NCBI GenBank assembly: GCA_016934645.1
Contig: JAFGSL010000417.1
Coordinates: 1 to 38,481, forward strand
Direction: 5' to 3'
Source of the DNA: Anaerolineae bacterium
GTDB lineage: Bacteria > Chloroflexota > Anaerolineae > B4-G1 > SLSP01
Length of the DNA stretch: 38,481 bases
Numbering within the stretch: position 1 is the stretch's first letter; each line of letters starts with the position of its first letter. The position numbers and the translations under genes are program-made. Positions 24,728 to 32,190 of the stretch are shown in pieces. A model generated the notes under the pieces. That model was given only the letters and a program-made list of their open reading frames with translations. It was not told the DNA's origin and did not search any database.

Positions 24728-26030
24728 GTTCGCACATTGGAAACTATTACCTGTATTTCTCTTAGCATTTGTCTTTCTGTTTTTTGTTGCGCAGCCAGCC
24801 ATCGTTGCTCACAAAATATCTCCTTCACTCGTCACTGCTGGAAGCACAGAAGTCTACATCCCCGAAGGTCAATTTTTGATGGGATGCACTTATGACTTTT
24901 ATCCTGGTGGATGTGATAATGATACTTGGCCCATTCATGCTGTCTGGTTGAGCGCTTATTATATAGACAAAACTGAAGTCACTAATGCGCAATATCGTGC
25001 CTGTGTTGATGCTGGTATCTGTACGCCGCCGCAAGATTCAGCCTCGCCAACGCGCCCAGACTATTATACTAATCCACTGTATAATGATTTTCCAGTCATC
25101 AATGTGCTTTGGGGACAAGCCAAGACTTACTGTACGTGGCAAAACAAGCGGCTGCCAACTGAGGCTGAATGGGAAAAGGCGGCTCGCGGTACAGATTTAC
25201 GCAAATATCCGTGGGGCGATCAACCACCAACCTGCGCCGTTGCACGTTTTGACGGATGTGGCGGGGATACTGTACCGGTTAATAGTTTCCCTAATGGGGC
25301 CAGTCCGTATGGAGTGTTAAATATGGCTGGCAATGTCAGCGAGTGGGTCAATGACTTCTACTCGCGTTTCGCTTACCGCGAAGGGGCGTATTATAATCCA
25401 CAGGGTCCGGTTGAAGATGGGGGAAAAGGGGCACTCGTGCGTGGCGGCTCTTGGCATGAGGATGGCGGCGGCATTACGGCGATTGTACGACTAGATGAAT
25501 CAGAAATATTGCACATCGAACGCATCGGTTTCCGCTGCGTGCGTAGTGCACCGACGTCGCCGACGCCCACCCCTACACCTACACCGACGCCTACGCCAGT
25601 CCCCTCGGATAGCGGGAGCTTCAGTGAGGATGGTGGGGTCCTGTGGATAACCCATCCTGAGCACTTGACAGCATTGCATGTGCTCCCTGGAACCCTGAGT
25701 GGCACCATGACTTCGGAGATTACACTCAGCGTTACCTATACACAGCCTCAACCGGTAGGAGATTTACAAAGTATAGATCACTTCTTTGTTGTGGATGGAG
25801 TGCTGTCGGCCAACCCAGTAGAGGTGTTGCTGGGTTTCAAGAATACCGGCGGCATGATTGCAGGCACCGAAGGTCTTTACCGCTTGGATGCTACTACCTG
25901 GGTGACAGACAATATTGCGACTACAGAACATAGCTCCGGACACATTCTGGCGTGGATTGACCGACCCGGATTATATGGGATTCTGGGACGAACCAATCGA
26001 ACCTATCTTCCCATGGTTTTTAAATATTGA
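24714..26030 (+). CDS. Secreted SUMF1/FGE-fold protein with YLPMV tail
   Basis: Exported protein of 438 residues. An N-terminal hydrophobic segment (LLPVFLLAFVFLFFVAQPA) precedes a formylglycine-generating-enzyme-like (SUMF1) domain at about 45-290: FLMGCTYDF, KTEVTNAQYRACVDAG, RLPTEAEWEKAARG, GNVSEWVNDFY, RGGSWHEDG and IGFRCVR. The two catalytic cysteines of true FGE, expected after GGS, are absent (GGSWHEDGG), so it is probably a binding or structural relative rather than a sulfatase activator. A TPTPTP linker (about 294-306) leads to an Ig-like domain and a final YLPMVFKY. The ATG overlaps the upstream gene by 14 nt. It is the last intact gene of the operon starting at 15199. The Thr/Pro linker could be glycosylated by the co-transcribed GT39 enzymes (inference). 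Confidence 0.85.
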   Translation: MKFNKFAHWKLLPVFLLAFVFLFFVAQPAIVAHKISPSLVTAGSTEVYIPEGQFLMGCTYDFYPGGCDNDTWPIHAVWLSAYYIDKTEVTNAQYRACVDAGICTPPQDSASPTRPDYYTNPLYNDFPVINVLWGQAKTYCTWQNKRLPTEAEWEKAARGTDLRKYPWGDQPPTCAVARFDGCGGDTVPVNSFPNGASPYGVLNMAGNVSEWVNDFYSRFAYREGAYYNPQGPVEDGGKGALVRGGSWHEDGGGITAIVRLDESEILHIERIGFRCVRSAPTSPTPTPTPTPTPTPVPSDSGSFSEDGGVLWITHPEHLTALHVLPGTLSGTMTSEITLSVTYTQPQPVGDLQSIDHFFVVDGVLSANPVEVLLGFKNTGGMIAGTEGLYRLDATTWVTDNIATTEHSSGHILAWIDRPGLYGILGRTNRTYLPMVFKY

Positions 26031-26032
26031 TC

Positions 26033-26315
26033 ATGAAGTTGCATCTGCGTTCGTGGCACCCCTTGTTAGCTCTACTTTGGGCTTTCGTGGGGCTGGGCCT
26101 GTTGCATAGCTGGGCGACACCTCTCTACGAAGCCCCCGACGAGGTCTGGCATGATGTCTACAGGCGCTGGCTAGCAAATGGCAACCGGATTACCTTCATT
26201 GGATGACAACGCCAGTGGTGCCGATCAAGAAGCTGTACAGCCGTCACTCTATTATGCAGTGGCGGCTGTGTTACGTGCCCCTCTCGATGACAGTGAGGAG
26301 AAGGGTTTCAATTGA
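26033..26315 (+). pseudogene. Remnant of a DUF2142/GT39-like gene
   Basis: N-terminal fragment related to the intact gene at 34383-36692. It begins ATG 26033 and encodes a helix followed by YEAPDEVWHDVYRRWLANGN, equivalent to FEAPDEVWHYAYVRWLVQGN there. One extra base at about 26186-26189 shifts the frame. The continuation LPSLDDNASGADQEAVQP and SLYYAVAAVL is clear in the next frame until a TGA at 26313-26315. Only about the first 90 residues of roughly 770 survive. It follows the SUMF1-fold gene by 2 nt. Confidence 0.8.
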
Positions 26316-26459
26316 GTTGGTGAAGTTCCGCCGCCGCAGCTTCAGGCCCGTTTGGAGGCGGCTGTAAATGGTAACTTATTGATCAATAGTGGTATGGATG
26401 ACTTGTCCTTCTATTGGACGTATTCTACTCACCATATCGCCAGCGTGTGGAATTGTTGA
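26316..26459 (+). pseudogene. Remnant of a secreted carbohydrate-binding-like gene
   Basis: In the same frame, directly after the stop of the previous remnant, the sequence encodes NGNLLINSGMDDLSFYWTY and HHIASVW before a TGA at 26457-26459. This resembles the start of the jelly-roll domain in the protein at 10320 (NLLVNGNFDELPFDWYY, HFVARGW). It lacks a signal peptide and everything downstream. The match is short, so the assignment is moderate. The remaining 26460-26596 holds only a promoter and ribosome site. Confidence 0.5.
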
Positions 26460-26509
26460 TAGATTCATCTAACGGTGTTGCAGGAATATGACGACACTCG
26501 TTGTCGATA

Positions 26510-26540
26510 TTGTCAACCCTGAATGACCGTATGGTATAAT
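26510..26540 (+). promoter_or_regulatory. Promoter of the 26597-32139 operon
   Basis: TTGTCA (26510-26515), a 19-nt spacer and a consensus TATAAT (26535-26540). Predicted transcription start is near 26547, about 50 nt before the ATG at 26597; GGGAG at 26581-26585 is the likely ribosome site. The long spacer lowers confidence slightly. Confidence 0.55.
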
Positions 26541-26596
26541 GAACTCCGCTATCGATCTGAAAACAGAGAAATTTTCTATAGGGAGTTGTTCCTAAA

Positions 26597-27556
26597 ATGT
26601 ATCGTCAGCAACGTATCGGGGTTGTGGTTCCGGCTTATAACGAATCTCAGCTTATCGGGCGGGTGTTGGAGACGATGCCCGATTTTGTCGATGTGGTAGT
26701 GGTGGTCGATGATTGTAGCGCCGACGATACGGCTACCGTCGCGCGTGGTTACGGCGAGCAGATGAGCCCACGTGAGTTGGTGGTGTTGGAGCATCCAGAG
26801 AATCGGGGCGTGGGGGGGGCGATTGCTACTGGCTACGTTTGGTGCCGGGATCATGACATCGACATCGCCGTGGTGATGGCAGGTGATGCTCAAATGGACC
26901 CTGCCGATTTGCCCGCATTGCTTGATCCCCTGGTCAATGACCAAGCGGACTATGCCAAGGGCAACCGGCTTTTCACCGGCGACGCCTGGAATATGATTCC
27001 CCACGTGCGGTATCTGGGTAATAGTGCCATGTCGTTGCTGACCAAGATCGCGTCAGGCTATTGGCATGTGGCCGACTCTCAATCCGGCTACACCGCGATT
27101 AACCTCAAAGCTCTCAACACACTTGATTGGGAGCAGATGTATCCCCGGTACGGACAGCCCAATGACTTGCTGGTACGGCTCAATGTATACAATTTCCGCG
27201 TCTGTGACGTACCGGTGCAACCGGTGTATAATATAGGCGAAAAAAGCGGCATCAAACCATTGCGGATGATTCCCAAACTTACCTGGTTGTTGTTCAAGTT
27301 GTTTCTGTATCGGATGTGGCAAAAATATGTGATTCGGGATTTCCATCCACTGGTGTTTTTTTATTTGATGGGGATGAGTTTGTTAGTCCCCGGCACATTG
27401 TTTGGCCTCTACCTATTTGTTCACCGCCTGTGGATTGGCCTGGTTTCTCCCACCAGCGCCCTCTTCGCCGTGTTTCTCTTCGTCTCGGGGATGAACAGCA
27501 TTCTTTTTGCAATGTGGTTCGATATGGAATACAACCGGGAATTACGGGGGCGATGA
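26597..27556 (+). CDS. Family 2 glycosyltransferase, polyprenyl-phosphate sugar synthase type
   Basis: Cytoplasmic-facing GT2 enzyme of 319 residues. Motifs: VVPAYNE (10-16), VVDDCSADDT (37-45), NRGVGGAIATGY (69-80) and the metal/nucleotide-sugar motif GDAQMDP (96-102), followed by KGNRLF and SQSGYTAIN. Two C-terminal membrane helices (about 250-305) resemble those of DPM1-type enzymes that transfer a sugar from a nucleotide donor to polyprenyl phosphate or a related acceptor. It is the first gene of a compact operon, with its own promoter and GGGAG upstream of the ATG, and its stop overlaps the next start (ATGA). Inference: it could supply lipid-linked donor for the many GT39 proteins nearby; an alternative is a glycan-chain glycosyltransferase. 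Confidence 0.85.
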   Translation: MYRQQRIGVVVPAYNESQLIGRVLETMPDFVDVVVVVDDCSADDTATVARGYGEQMSPRELVVLEHPENRGVGGAIATGYVWCRDHDIDIAVVMAGDAQMDPADLPALLDPLVNDQADYAKGNRLFTGDAWNMIPHVRYLGNSAMSLLTKIASGYWHVADSQSGYTAINLKALNTLDWEQMYPRYGQPNDLLVRLNVYNFRVCDVPVQPVYNIGEKSGIKPLRMIPKLTWLLFKLFLYRMWQKYVIRDFHPLVFFYLMGMSLLVPGTLFGLYLFVHRLWIGLVSPTSALFAVFLFVSGMNSILFAMWFDMEYNRELRGR

Positions 27557-28599
27557 TTATGCGGCTGCTCGTGGATTTAGGTCACCCTGGCCATGTTCAC
27601 TTCTATAAGCATGCTCTCCGCGCCTGGCGCGCGCGTGGCCACGAAGTGCAAATCACCGTGCGCGCCAAAGACGTGACCCTGGCGCTACTTGACCATTATG
27701 GATTCGCCTATCATACGTTGAGTTACGCTCAAAACACCAGGCAGCGACGACTGCGTGAGTTCGTACAACGCGAGTACGCGCTGCTCCGTGTCGTGCGCAC
27801 TTTTCGCCCTGATGTGATCACGGCAATTGGTGGAGCCTTCATTGCGCCGGTAGGGGCTGTGACAGGCATCCCTGCCGTGGTCTTCACCGATAGCGAACAC
27901 GTCCGCATTGACCGTGTACTCACTTATCCGCTCGCAACAGCGGTTTGCACGCCCTATTGTTTTTTCAGAAAAGCCGGGCCAAGGCACCATCGCTATCGAG
28001 GATTTCAAGAGTTAGCCTATCTGCATCCCGCCCGCTTCACGCCTGATCCTGCTGTACTTGATGCGCTGGGCCTGGCTGCTGGAGAACAGTACACCGTGGT
28101 GCGCTTCATTGCATGGGATGCTGCCCATGACGCCGGGCAAATTGGATTTACGGCGGAGCAAAAACGTCATCTCGTGGAAGGATTGGCCGCGCATGCACGG
28201 CTCTTTATCAGCGCTCCCGGCGAATTGCCTCCGTCCTGGGAGCATTATCGCTTCCCGCTAGGAGCGGAGGCGCTGCACGATCTGTTGCACTATGCTAGGC
28301 TTGTCGTGAGTGAAGGCGCAACCACGGCCACTGAAGCGGCCCTGCTTGGCACGCCTGCTATCTATGTAGCGAGCCTGGTTGGGACAATGGGGAACTTCGA
28401 TGCGTTGGCCCAGGCTGGAATCGTGGAGGCCTATCGAGATGGTGACACCGGGCTGGCGCGGGCGATGGCGCTAATGGAGGATCCCACCGCTAAAGCAAGA
28501 GCACAAATGCGTCAACAGGCGTTACTTGACACGCTCATTGATGTCACGGCCTACATCGTAGAGACCGTTGAGACGTATGCCCGACACACAGCCAATTGA
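27553..28599 (+). CDS. DUF354 glycosyltransferase-like protein
   Basis: Protein of 348 residues of the DUF354 family, which has a GT-B-like fold related to UDP-N-acetylglucosamine 2-epimerase. It begins MIMRLLVDLGHPGHVHFYK, with the typical HPGHVHF motif, and continues ITVRAKDVTLALLDHYGF, DVITAIGGAFIAPVGAVTGIP and AVVFTDSEHV. In the second half, VVSEGATTATEAALLGTPAIY is the expected sugar-nucleotide-binding region. The ATG at 27553 overlaps the preceding stop by 4 nt; the open frame back to 27316 lies inside the GT2 gene. Biochemical role unknown; the context suggests glycan or glycolipid assembly. Confidence 0.8.
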   Translation: MIMRLLVDLGHPGHVHFYKHALRAWRARGHEVQITVRAKDVTLALLDHYGFAYHTLSYAQNTRQRRLREFVQREYALLRVVRTFRPDVITAIGGAFIAPVGAVTGIPAVVFTDSEHVRIDRVLTYPLATAVCTPYCFFRKAGPRHHRYRGFQELAYLHPARFTPDPAVLDALGLAAGEQYTVVRFIAWDAAHDAGQIGFTAEQKRHLVEGLAAHARLFISAPGELPPSWEHYRFPLGAEALHDLLHYARLVVSEGATTATEAALLGTPAIYVASLVGTMGNFDALAQAGIVEAYRDGDTGLARAMALMEDPTAKARAQMRQQALLDTLIDVTAYIVETVETYARHTAN

Positions 28600-29147
28600 G
28601 AAATATGTATCGTTTACGCAAGATGGCGCAATTTGCTTCAGGCAAAATTCTCGATATCGGCTTCGCCGATCAGCCTAACCCTTATCTTCGTGGTGAAGTC
28701 TATGGTTTTGACCGCCAGCCAACCCGCAAGCCAGTGAACTACACTGACCTCATCACTGGCGACGTGGTTGACTTGATCCAGCATCCAGAGTGTTATGATA
28801 CTATTCTCGCCGGTGAGATCATTGAGCATCTCGAACACCCCCGGCGCTTTCTGGAGGCTTGTTATCACCTGCTGCGTCCCGGTGGATGCCTGGTACTCAG
28901 CACTCCCAATCCCTACTATCCGCCCGTGGTCTGGCTAGAACGCTTGATGATCCGGCGATACTTCTACGCTGAAGATCACTACAACCTCTTGTTACCGCGC
29001 TTTTTGCTGCGTATGGTCGAACAGGCTGGCTTTCGAGATGTGCGCGCTTATTCTGGCGGTATAGTCATCCCTGGCCTAAACTGGACTTTACCCTTTCCCC
29101 GCGCCTATTGCTATGCCATCATCTACGTAGGGAAAAAATCCACATGA
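28596..29147 (+). CDS. Class I SAM-dependent methyltransferase
   Basis: Small methyltransferase of 183 residues. SAM-binding motif I is GKILDIGFADQPNP (about 16-29), with an acidic residue after motif II (VYGFDRQ) and the downstream pattern YDTILAGEIIEHLEHP, then LLRPGGCLVLSTPNP, typical of Methyltransf_11/23-type enzymes. Its short length is usual for this group. TTG 28596 overlaps the upstream stop (TTGA); ATG 28605 is an alternative with no ribosome site of its own. The next gene again overlaps by 4 nt. The operon context suggests methylation of a sugar or lipid-linked glycan, but the substrate cannot be read from sequence. Confidence 0.8.
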   Translation: MRNMYRLRKMAQFASGKILDIGFADQPNPYLRGEVYGFDRQPTRKPVNYTDLITGDVVDLIQHPECYDTILAGEIIEHLEHPRRFLEACYHLLRPGGCLVLSTPNPYYPPVVWLERLMIRRYFYAEDHYNLLLPRFLLRMVEQAGFRDVRAYSGGIVIPGLNWTLPFPRAYCYAIIYVGKKST

Positions 29148-30109
29148 AATCCTTGTTTCGGCGCTCAAAATCCCTGGCTATTGGCCTTGTTATGGTAATC
29201 TCTTTGGCCGGCGGCTACTACCTGGCTCGCAATCTTCGCTGGGAAGCCTTGATTCAGCTTGGCGCTCCTCTCATCGCGGCTCTACTGGCGCTCTCGCTGG
29301 GGTATTTGGGCGTTTATGCGATCAGCGTTTGGGGACTTTTATATGGGCTGGGGTACAATGTCCATTTTGGGCTTTTGTGGTTGGCTGTTACCAGTAGTAT
29401 GTCTTCGAATTATCTGACGCCAGTTAAAGCGGGTATTCCTGTTCGATTATGGCTGTACAAAGCTTTGTTGAATGTTCCCGTGACTGCGGGTGGCGCCAGC
29501 GTAGTGGTCGAGAGCGCTTTGGGGATGCTTCTTGGTGTGGGCTTGGCAATAGTCGGCGCGCCCCGACTTTTGCCAGATCGAAATGTGCAGGATATCGCAG
29601 TTATATTGGGCTTTGGCGTGCTCGGTGCGCTCATTGTGTTGTTGTCACCTCAACTCAGTGAGACCCTCGTTCGGTGGGTCGTGCCGAAGCGTTACATTGC
29701 AAAAATTCTTCATTGGGAATCTCAATTTTGCAACAGCTTACGCTCTGTGCCTGTCAAGATCCTGGTCTGGGTCATCATACTTTACTCGGTGCGCCTGGCA
29801 ATCCGTGCGTTGTGTATTTATCTGGTGTTGTACGCGAGCGGCGGTTTCACAAATTGGCTAGATTTGCTCTTTGCTCAAGCCATTAGCGGCATGGTGGGGA
29901 TCATTTCTATGTTGCCCACCGGCCTCGGTGCGCGAGATGCCAGCATGACGCTGTTGCTGATGAATTTGGGCATCCCTCAAGATATCGCGCTCGTGGGTGT
30001 GTTAGTCGATCGCGTGTTATGGACTTTGACGCCTTTTGGCATTGGCCTTCTTTCAATCAACATTCTTAGTTTCAAGGGGTTGGTTCACAAGGAGACGCTC
30101 GGTTTATGA
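29144..30109 (+). CDS. MprF/AglD-type membrane protein (lysylphosphatidylglycerol synthase TM region)
   Basis: Integral membrane protein of 321 residues with about eight helices, of the family named after the flippase part of MprF and also including archaeal AglD. The family signature near the C-terminus is seen as SMLPTGLGARDASMTLLL followed by DRVLWTLTPFGIGLLS; the usual Glu of the LPxGLGxxE pattern is Asp here. ATG 29144 overlaps the preceding stop (ATGA); the open frame from 29108 lies within the methyltransferase gene. Co-location with a GT2 enzyme is common for this family and fits a role in moving or using lipid-linked sugars across the membrane (inference). Confidence 0.8.
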   Translation: MKSLFRRSKSLAIGLVMVISLAGGYYLARNLRWEALIQLGAPLIAALLALSLGYLGVYAISVWGLLYGLGYNVHFGLLWLAVTSSMSSNYLTPVKAGIPVRLWLYKALLNVPVTAGGASVVVESALGMLLGVGLAIVGAPRLLPDRNVQDIAVILGFGVLGALIVLLSPQLSETLVRWVVPKRYIAKILHWESQFCNSLRSVPVKILVWVIILYSVRLAIRALCIYLVLYASGGFTNWLDLLFAQAISGMVGIISMLPTGLGARDASMTLLLMNLGIPQDIALVGVLVDRVLWTLTPFGIGLLSINILSFKGLVHKETLGL

Positions 30110-32139
30110 GGACCACATCCCGGGATACTCATTTAGCCTTGGCGCTTTTTTGCGTGCTCACCTTCTGGTTTTGGCTGACGGCCAGCGCGCACACCTACAT
30201 CGCCGATGGCGAAACCGAATTCGCTGTTACTGAAAGTTTGGCCGAGCGTGGGACCTTCGCGCTGACCTTCCTTCCCGGCGACACTACTCCCCGTGCTTTG
30301 GTCGAAGCTGCTGATGGACGTCAGTACGCGATCACCGGCCCGCTTCAGTCGATCCTGGCACTGCCTTTCTACGGTGTGGGGCGCTGGGTGAGCGGCTATT
30401 TTGCCCCGGCGTTTAGAAGCTACTTCACGCATTTCTTCGTTTTGCTCTTTAATGCGCCCGTACACGCGGCAATAGCCGCCTTGCTCTATCTTTTTGGCGT
30501 TGACTTGGGCTTCCGGCGCCGCACAGCATGTTTTGTGGCGCTAACCTATGCTCTGGCGACGGTTGGTTGGCCCTATGCACGCACTTTCTATGCCGAAAGC
30601 CTGCATACTTTTTGGTTGGTTCTGGCAGCCTGGGCAGTTTATCGTTACGCATACACAGAGCGATGGCAATGGATGGCTGTGACCGGTCTAGCTTTAGGAT
30701 TGGGTGTCGCCACCAAGTACGTGATGGCTGTGGCTGGCCCGGCCTATCTCCTTTATCTGGCGCTGGTATGGATGCAGTGTCACCCAGGGCGTGAGCGGCG
30801 ACGCTGTATACTGCGCACATTGTTGGCCGGGGGAGCACCTTTTGCTCTGATCATCGGGATGTTGTTGCTCTTCAACATTGCACGCTTCGGCGGGCCGCTG
30901 GAGACTGGCTATACGACCGGCGAAGCACGGGGGGCTATCGACACATGGGCCGCCACAGCCCACCCTCTGTTATCCCTCTACGGATTCCTCTTTAGTTCGG
31001 GCAAGGGCTTCTTCTTCTTTTCTCCGCCGGCGGTGTTGGCGATCTGGGGCATCACTGTGTTACTGCGCCGACGGCGTGAGGCTGCCGTGCTCATATTCAG
31101 CATTCCGTTGCTTTACCTGATTTTCTATATAACAATGACCTCAGCGTGGCATGGGGGAGGTAACTGGGGGCCGCGCTACCTGGTCTGTACCACGCCTTTT
31201 GTGCTCTTGCCGCTCGGTGCCTATCTCGAACGGCGCGCGCTGCCGCGTTGGTTGCGCTTGGGTAGCGCCGTCATTTTCTTTGTCATAGGGTTTTGGGTGC
31301 AATTCTCTACAGTGGCGGTCAACTACAGCACATATCTCTTCAGCGATATCCCTGCCGATTACCAGCGTTATTATCCATACTATTCACCTTTGGGGAGACA
31401 ATGGCAGCTCTGGCCGCAGGTGGTCAGGACATGGCAACGCTATGATCACGATGTGCGTGTATCCGATGAGACCTTCTATACACTTGAGAGCGGTTTCTAT
31501 TCCATAGAGGTAGATGCGCTTGCTCCCTTTGGCCGGTGGACACAAGATTCAGCCCAACTGTACATCAACGCAGCGCCACAACAATCGCTCACGGTGCGTT
31601 TCAGCTATTCGCGTCCCCGCGCCGCTGATCCGGAGGATGTCCCGTGGTCGGGTCTACACTTGTACTACGATCACGCGCCAGTCGCGGCGACACGGGAATT
31701 AGTGCACAAAGATGAACATGAGACACAATGGTTAGAAACGCTAACCCTGCCGGCTGCCCAAGTCGCCATCCATCCTGGTACGTTGGTGATGACGACGACG
31801 GCATGGCAACCGCCGGGCGAGGAACGGGCGCTTGGCGTTTTCCTGGCGCAGGTGGAGGTGCTGAGCGATGGTCTATTAGTCGCCTATCGAGAAGCGCGTC
31901 TGCCGGCCCCGCTGCCCATTAACGCCGATATTCCGTGGCGTTGGGAGGCGATGCGCTGGTTCTACGACCCGGCTAATGCTCGTCCCGCGGATCTCTGGGC
32001 CGCCTATATTTGGACCGTGGGTATACCCTGGCGGCAAGCGCGCGCCTTCATTCTCATTTATGCTGGGCTGATGGGGATAGGTTTGTTCGTCAGCGTTATT
32101 GGATTAGTCAACGTGACTCGACAAGGTTTATACCTCTGA
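30106..32139 (+). CDS. GT39-like membrane glycosyltransferase
   Basis: Polytopic protein of 677 residues. The first outer loop holds HTYIADGETEFAVTESLAERG with the acidic pair spaced as Asp34-Gly-Glu36. WPYARTFYAESLHTF, GLALGLGVATKYV and NWGPRYLVCTTPFVLLPLG are patterns shared with GT39/ArnT-like enzymes. After about eleven helices comes an outer beta-rich domain (about 440-630) starting VRVSDETFYTLESGFYSIEV and holding SGLHLYYDH, then a final membrane helix. It differs from the upstream paralogues in lacking both the DSNxxWGQ motif and the repeated tail beta-sandwich. ATG 30106 overlaps the preceding stop by 4 nt. Last gene of the operon. Sugar and acceptor unknown. Confidence 0.75.
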   Translation: MRTTSRDTHLALALFCVLTFWFWLTASAHTYIADGETEFAVTESLAERGTFALTFLPGDTTPRALVEAADGRQYAITGPLQSILALPFYGVGRWVSGYFAPAFRSYFTHFFVLLFNAPVHAAIAALLYLFGVDLGFRRRTACFVALTYALATVGWPYARTFYAESLHTFWLVLAAWAVYRYAYTERWQWMAVTGLALGLGVATKYVMAVAGPAYLLYLALVWMQCHPGRERRRCILRTLLAGGAPFALIIGMLLLFNIARFGGPLETGYTTGEARGAIDTWAATAHPLLSLYGFLFSSGKGFFFFSPPAVLAIWGITVLLRRRREAAVLIFSIPLLYLIFYITMTSAWHGGGNWGPRYLVCTTPFVLLPLGAYLERRALPRWLRLGSAVIFFVIGFWVQFSTVAVNYSTYLFSDIPADYQRYYPYYSPLGRQWQLWPQVVRTWQRYDHDVRVSDETFYTLESGFYSIEVDALAPFGRWTQDSAQLYINAAPQQSLTVRFSYSRPRAADPEDVPWSGLHLYYDHAPVAATRELVHKDEHETQWLETLTLPAAQVAIHPGTLVMTTTAWQPPGEERALGVFLAQVEVLSDGLLVAYREARLPAPLPINADIPWRWEAMRWFYDPANARPADLWAAYIWTVGIPWRQARAFILIYAGLMGIGLFVSVIGLVNVTRQGLYL

Positions 32140-32190
32140 AGCACGAAGTAAATTTTCTAAGAAAACAAAGGTCATTACAATATTTTTCCA

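Noticed and set aside
27316..27552. N-terminal extension of the DUF354 gene
   Set aside because: It is out of frame with, and inside, the GT2 gene. The DUF354 family begins at MRLLVDLGHPGH.
32152..32164. AT-rich dyad TTTTCTAAGAAAA as a terminator
   Set aside because: The centre is too short to form a loop and no GC stem is present.
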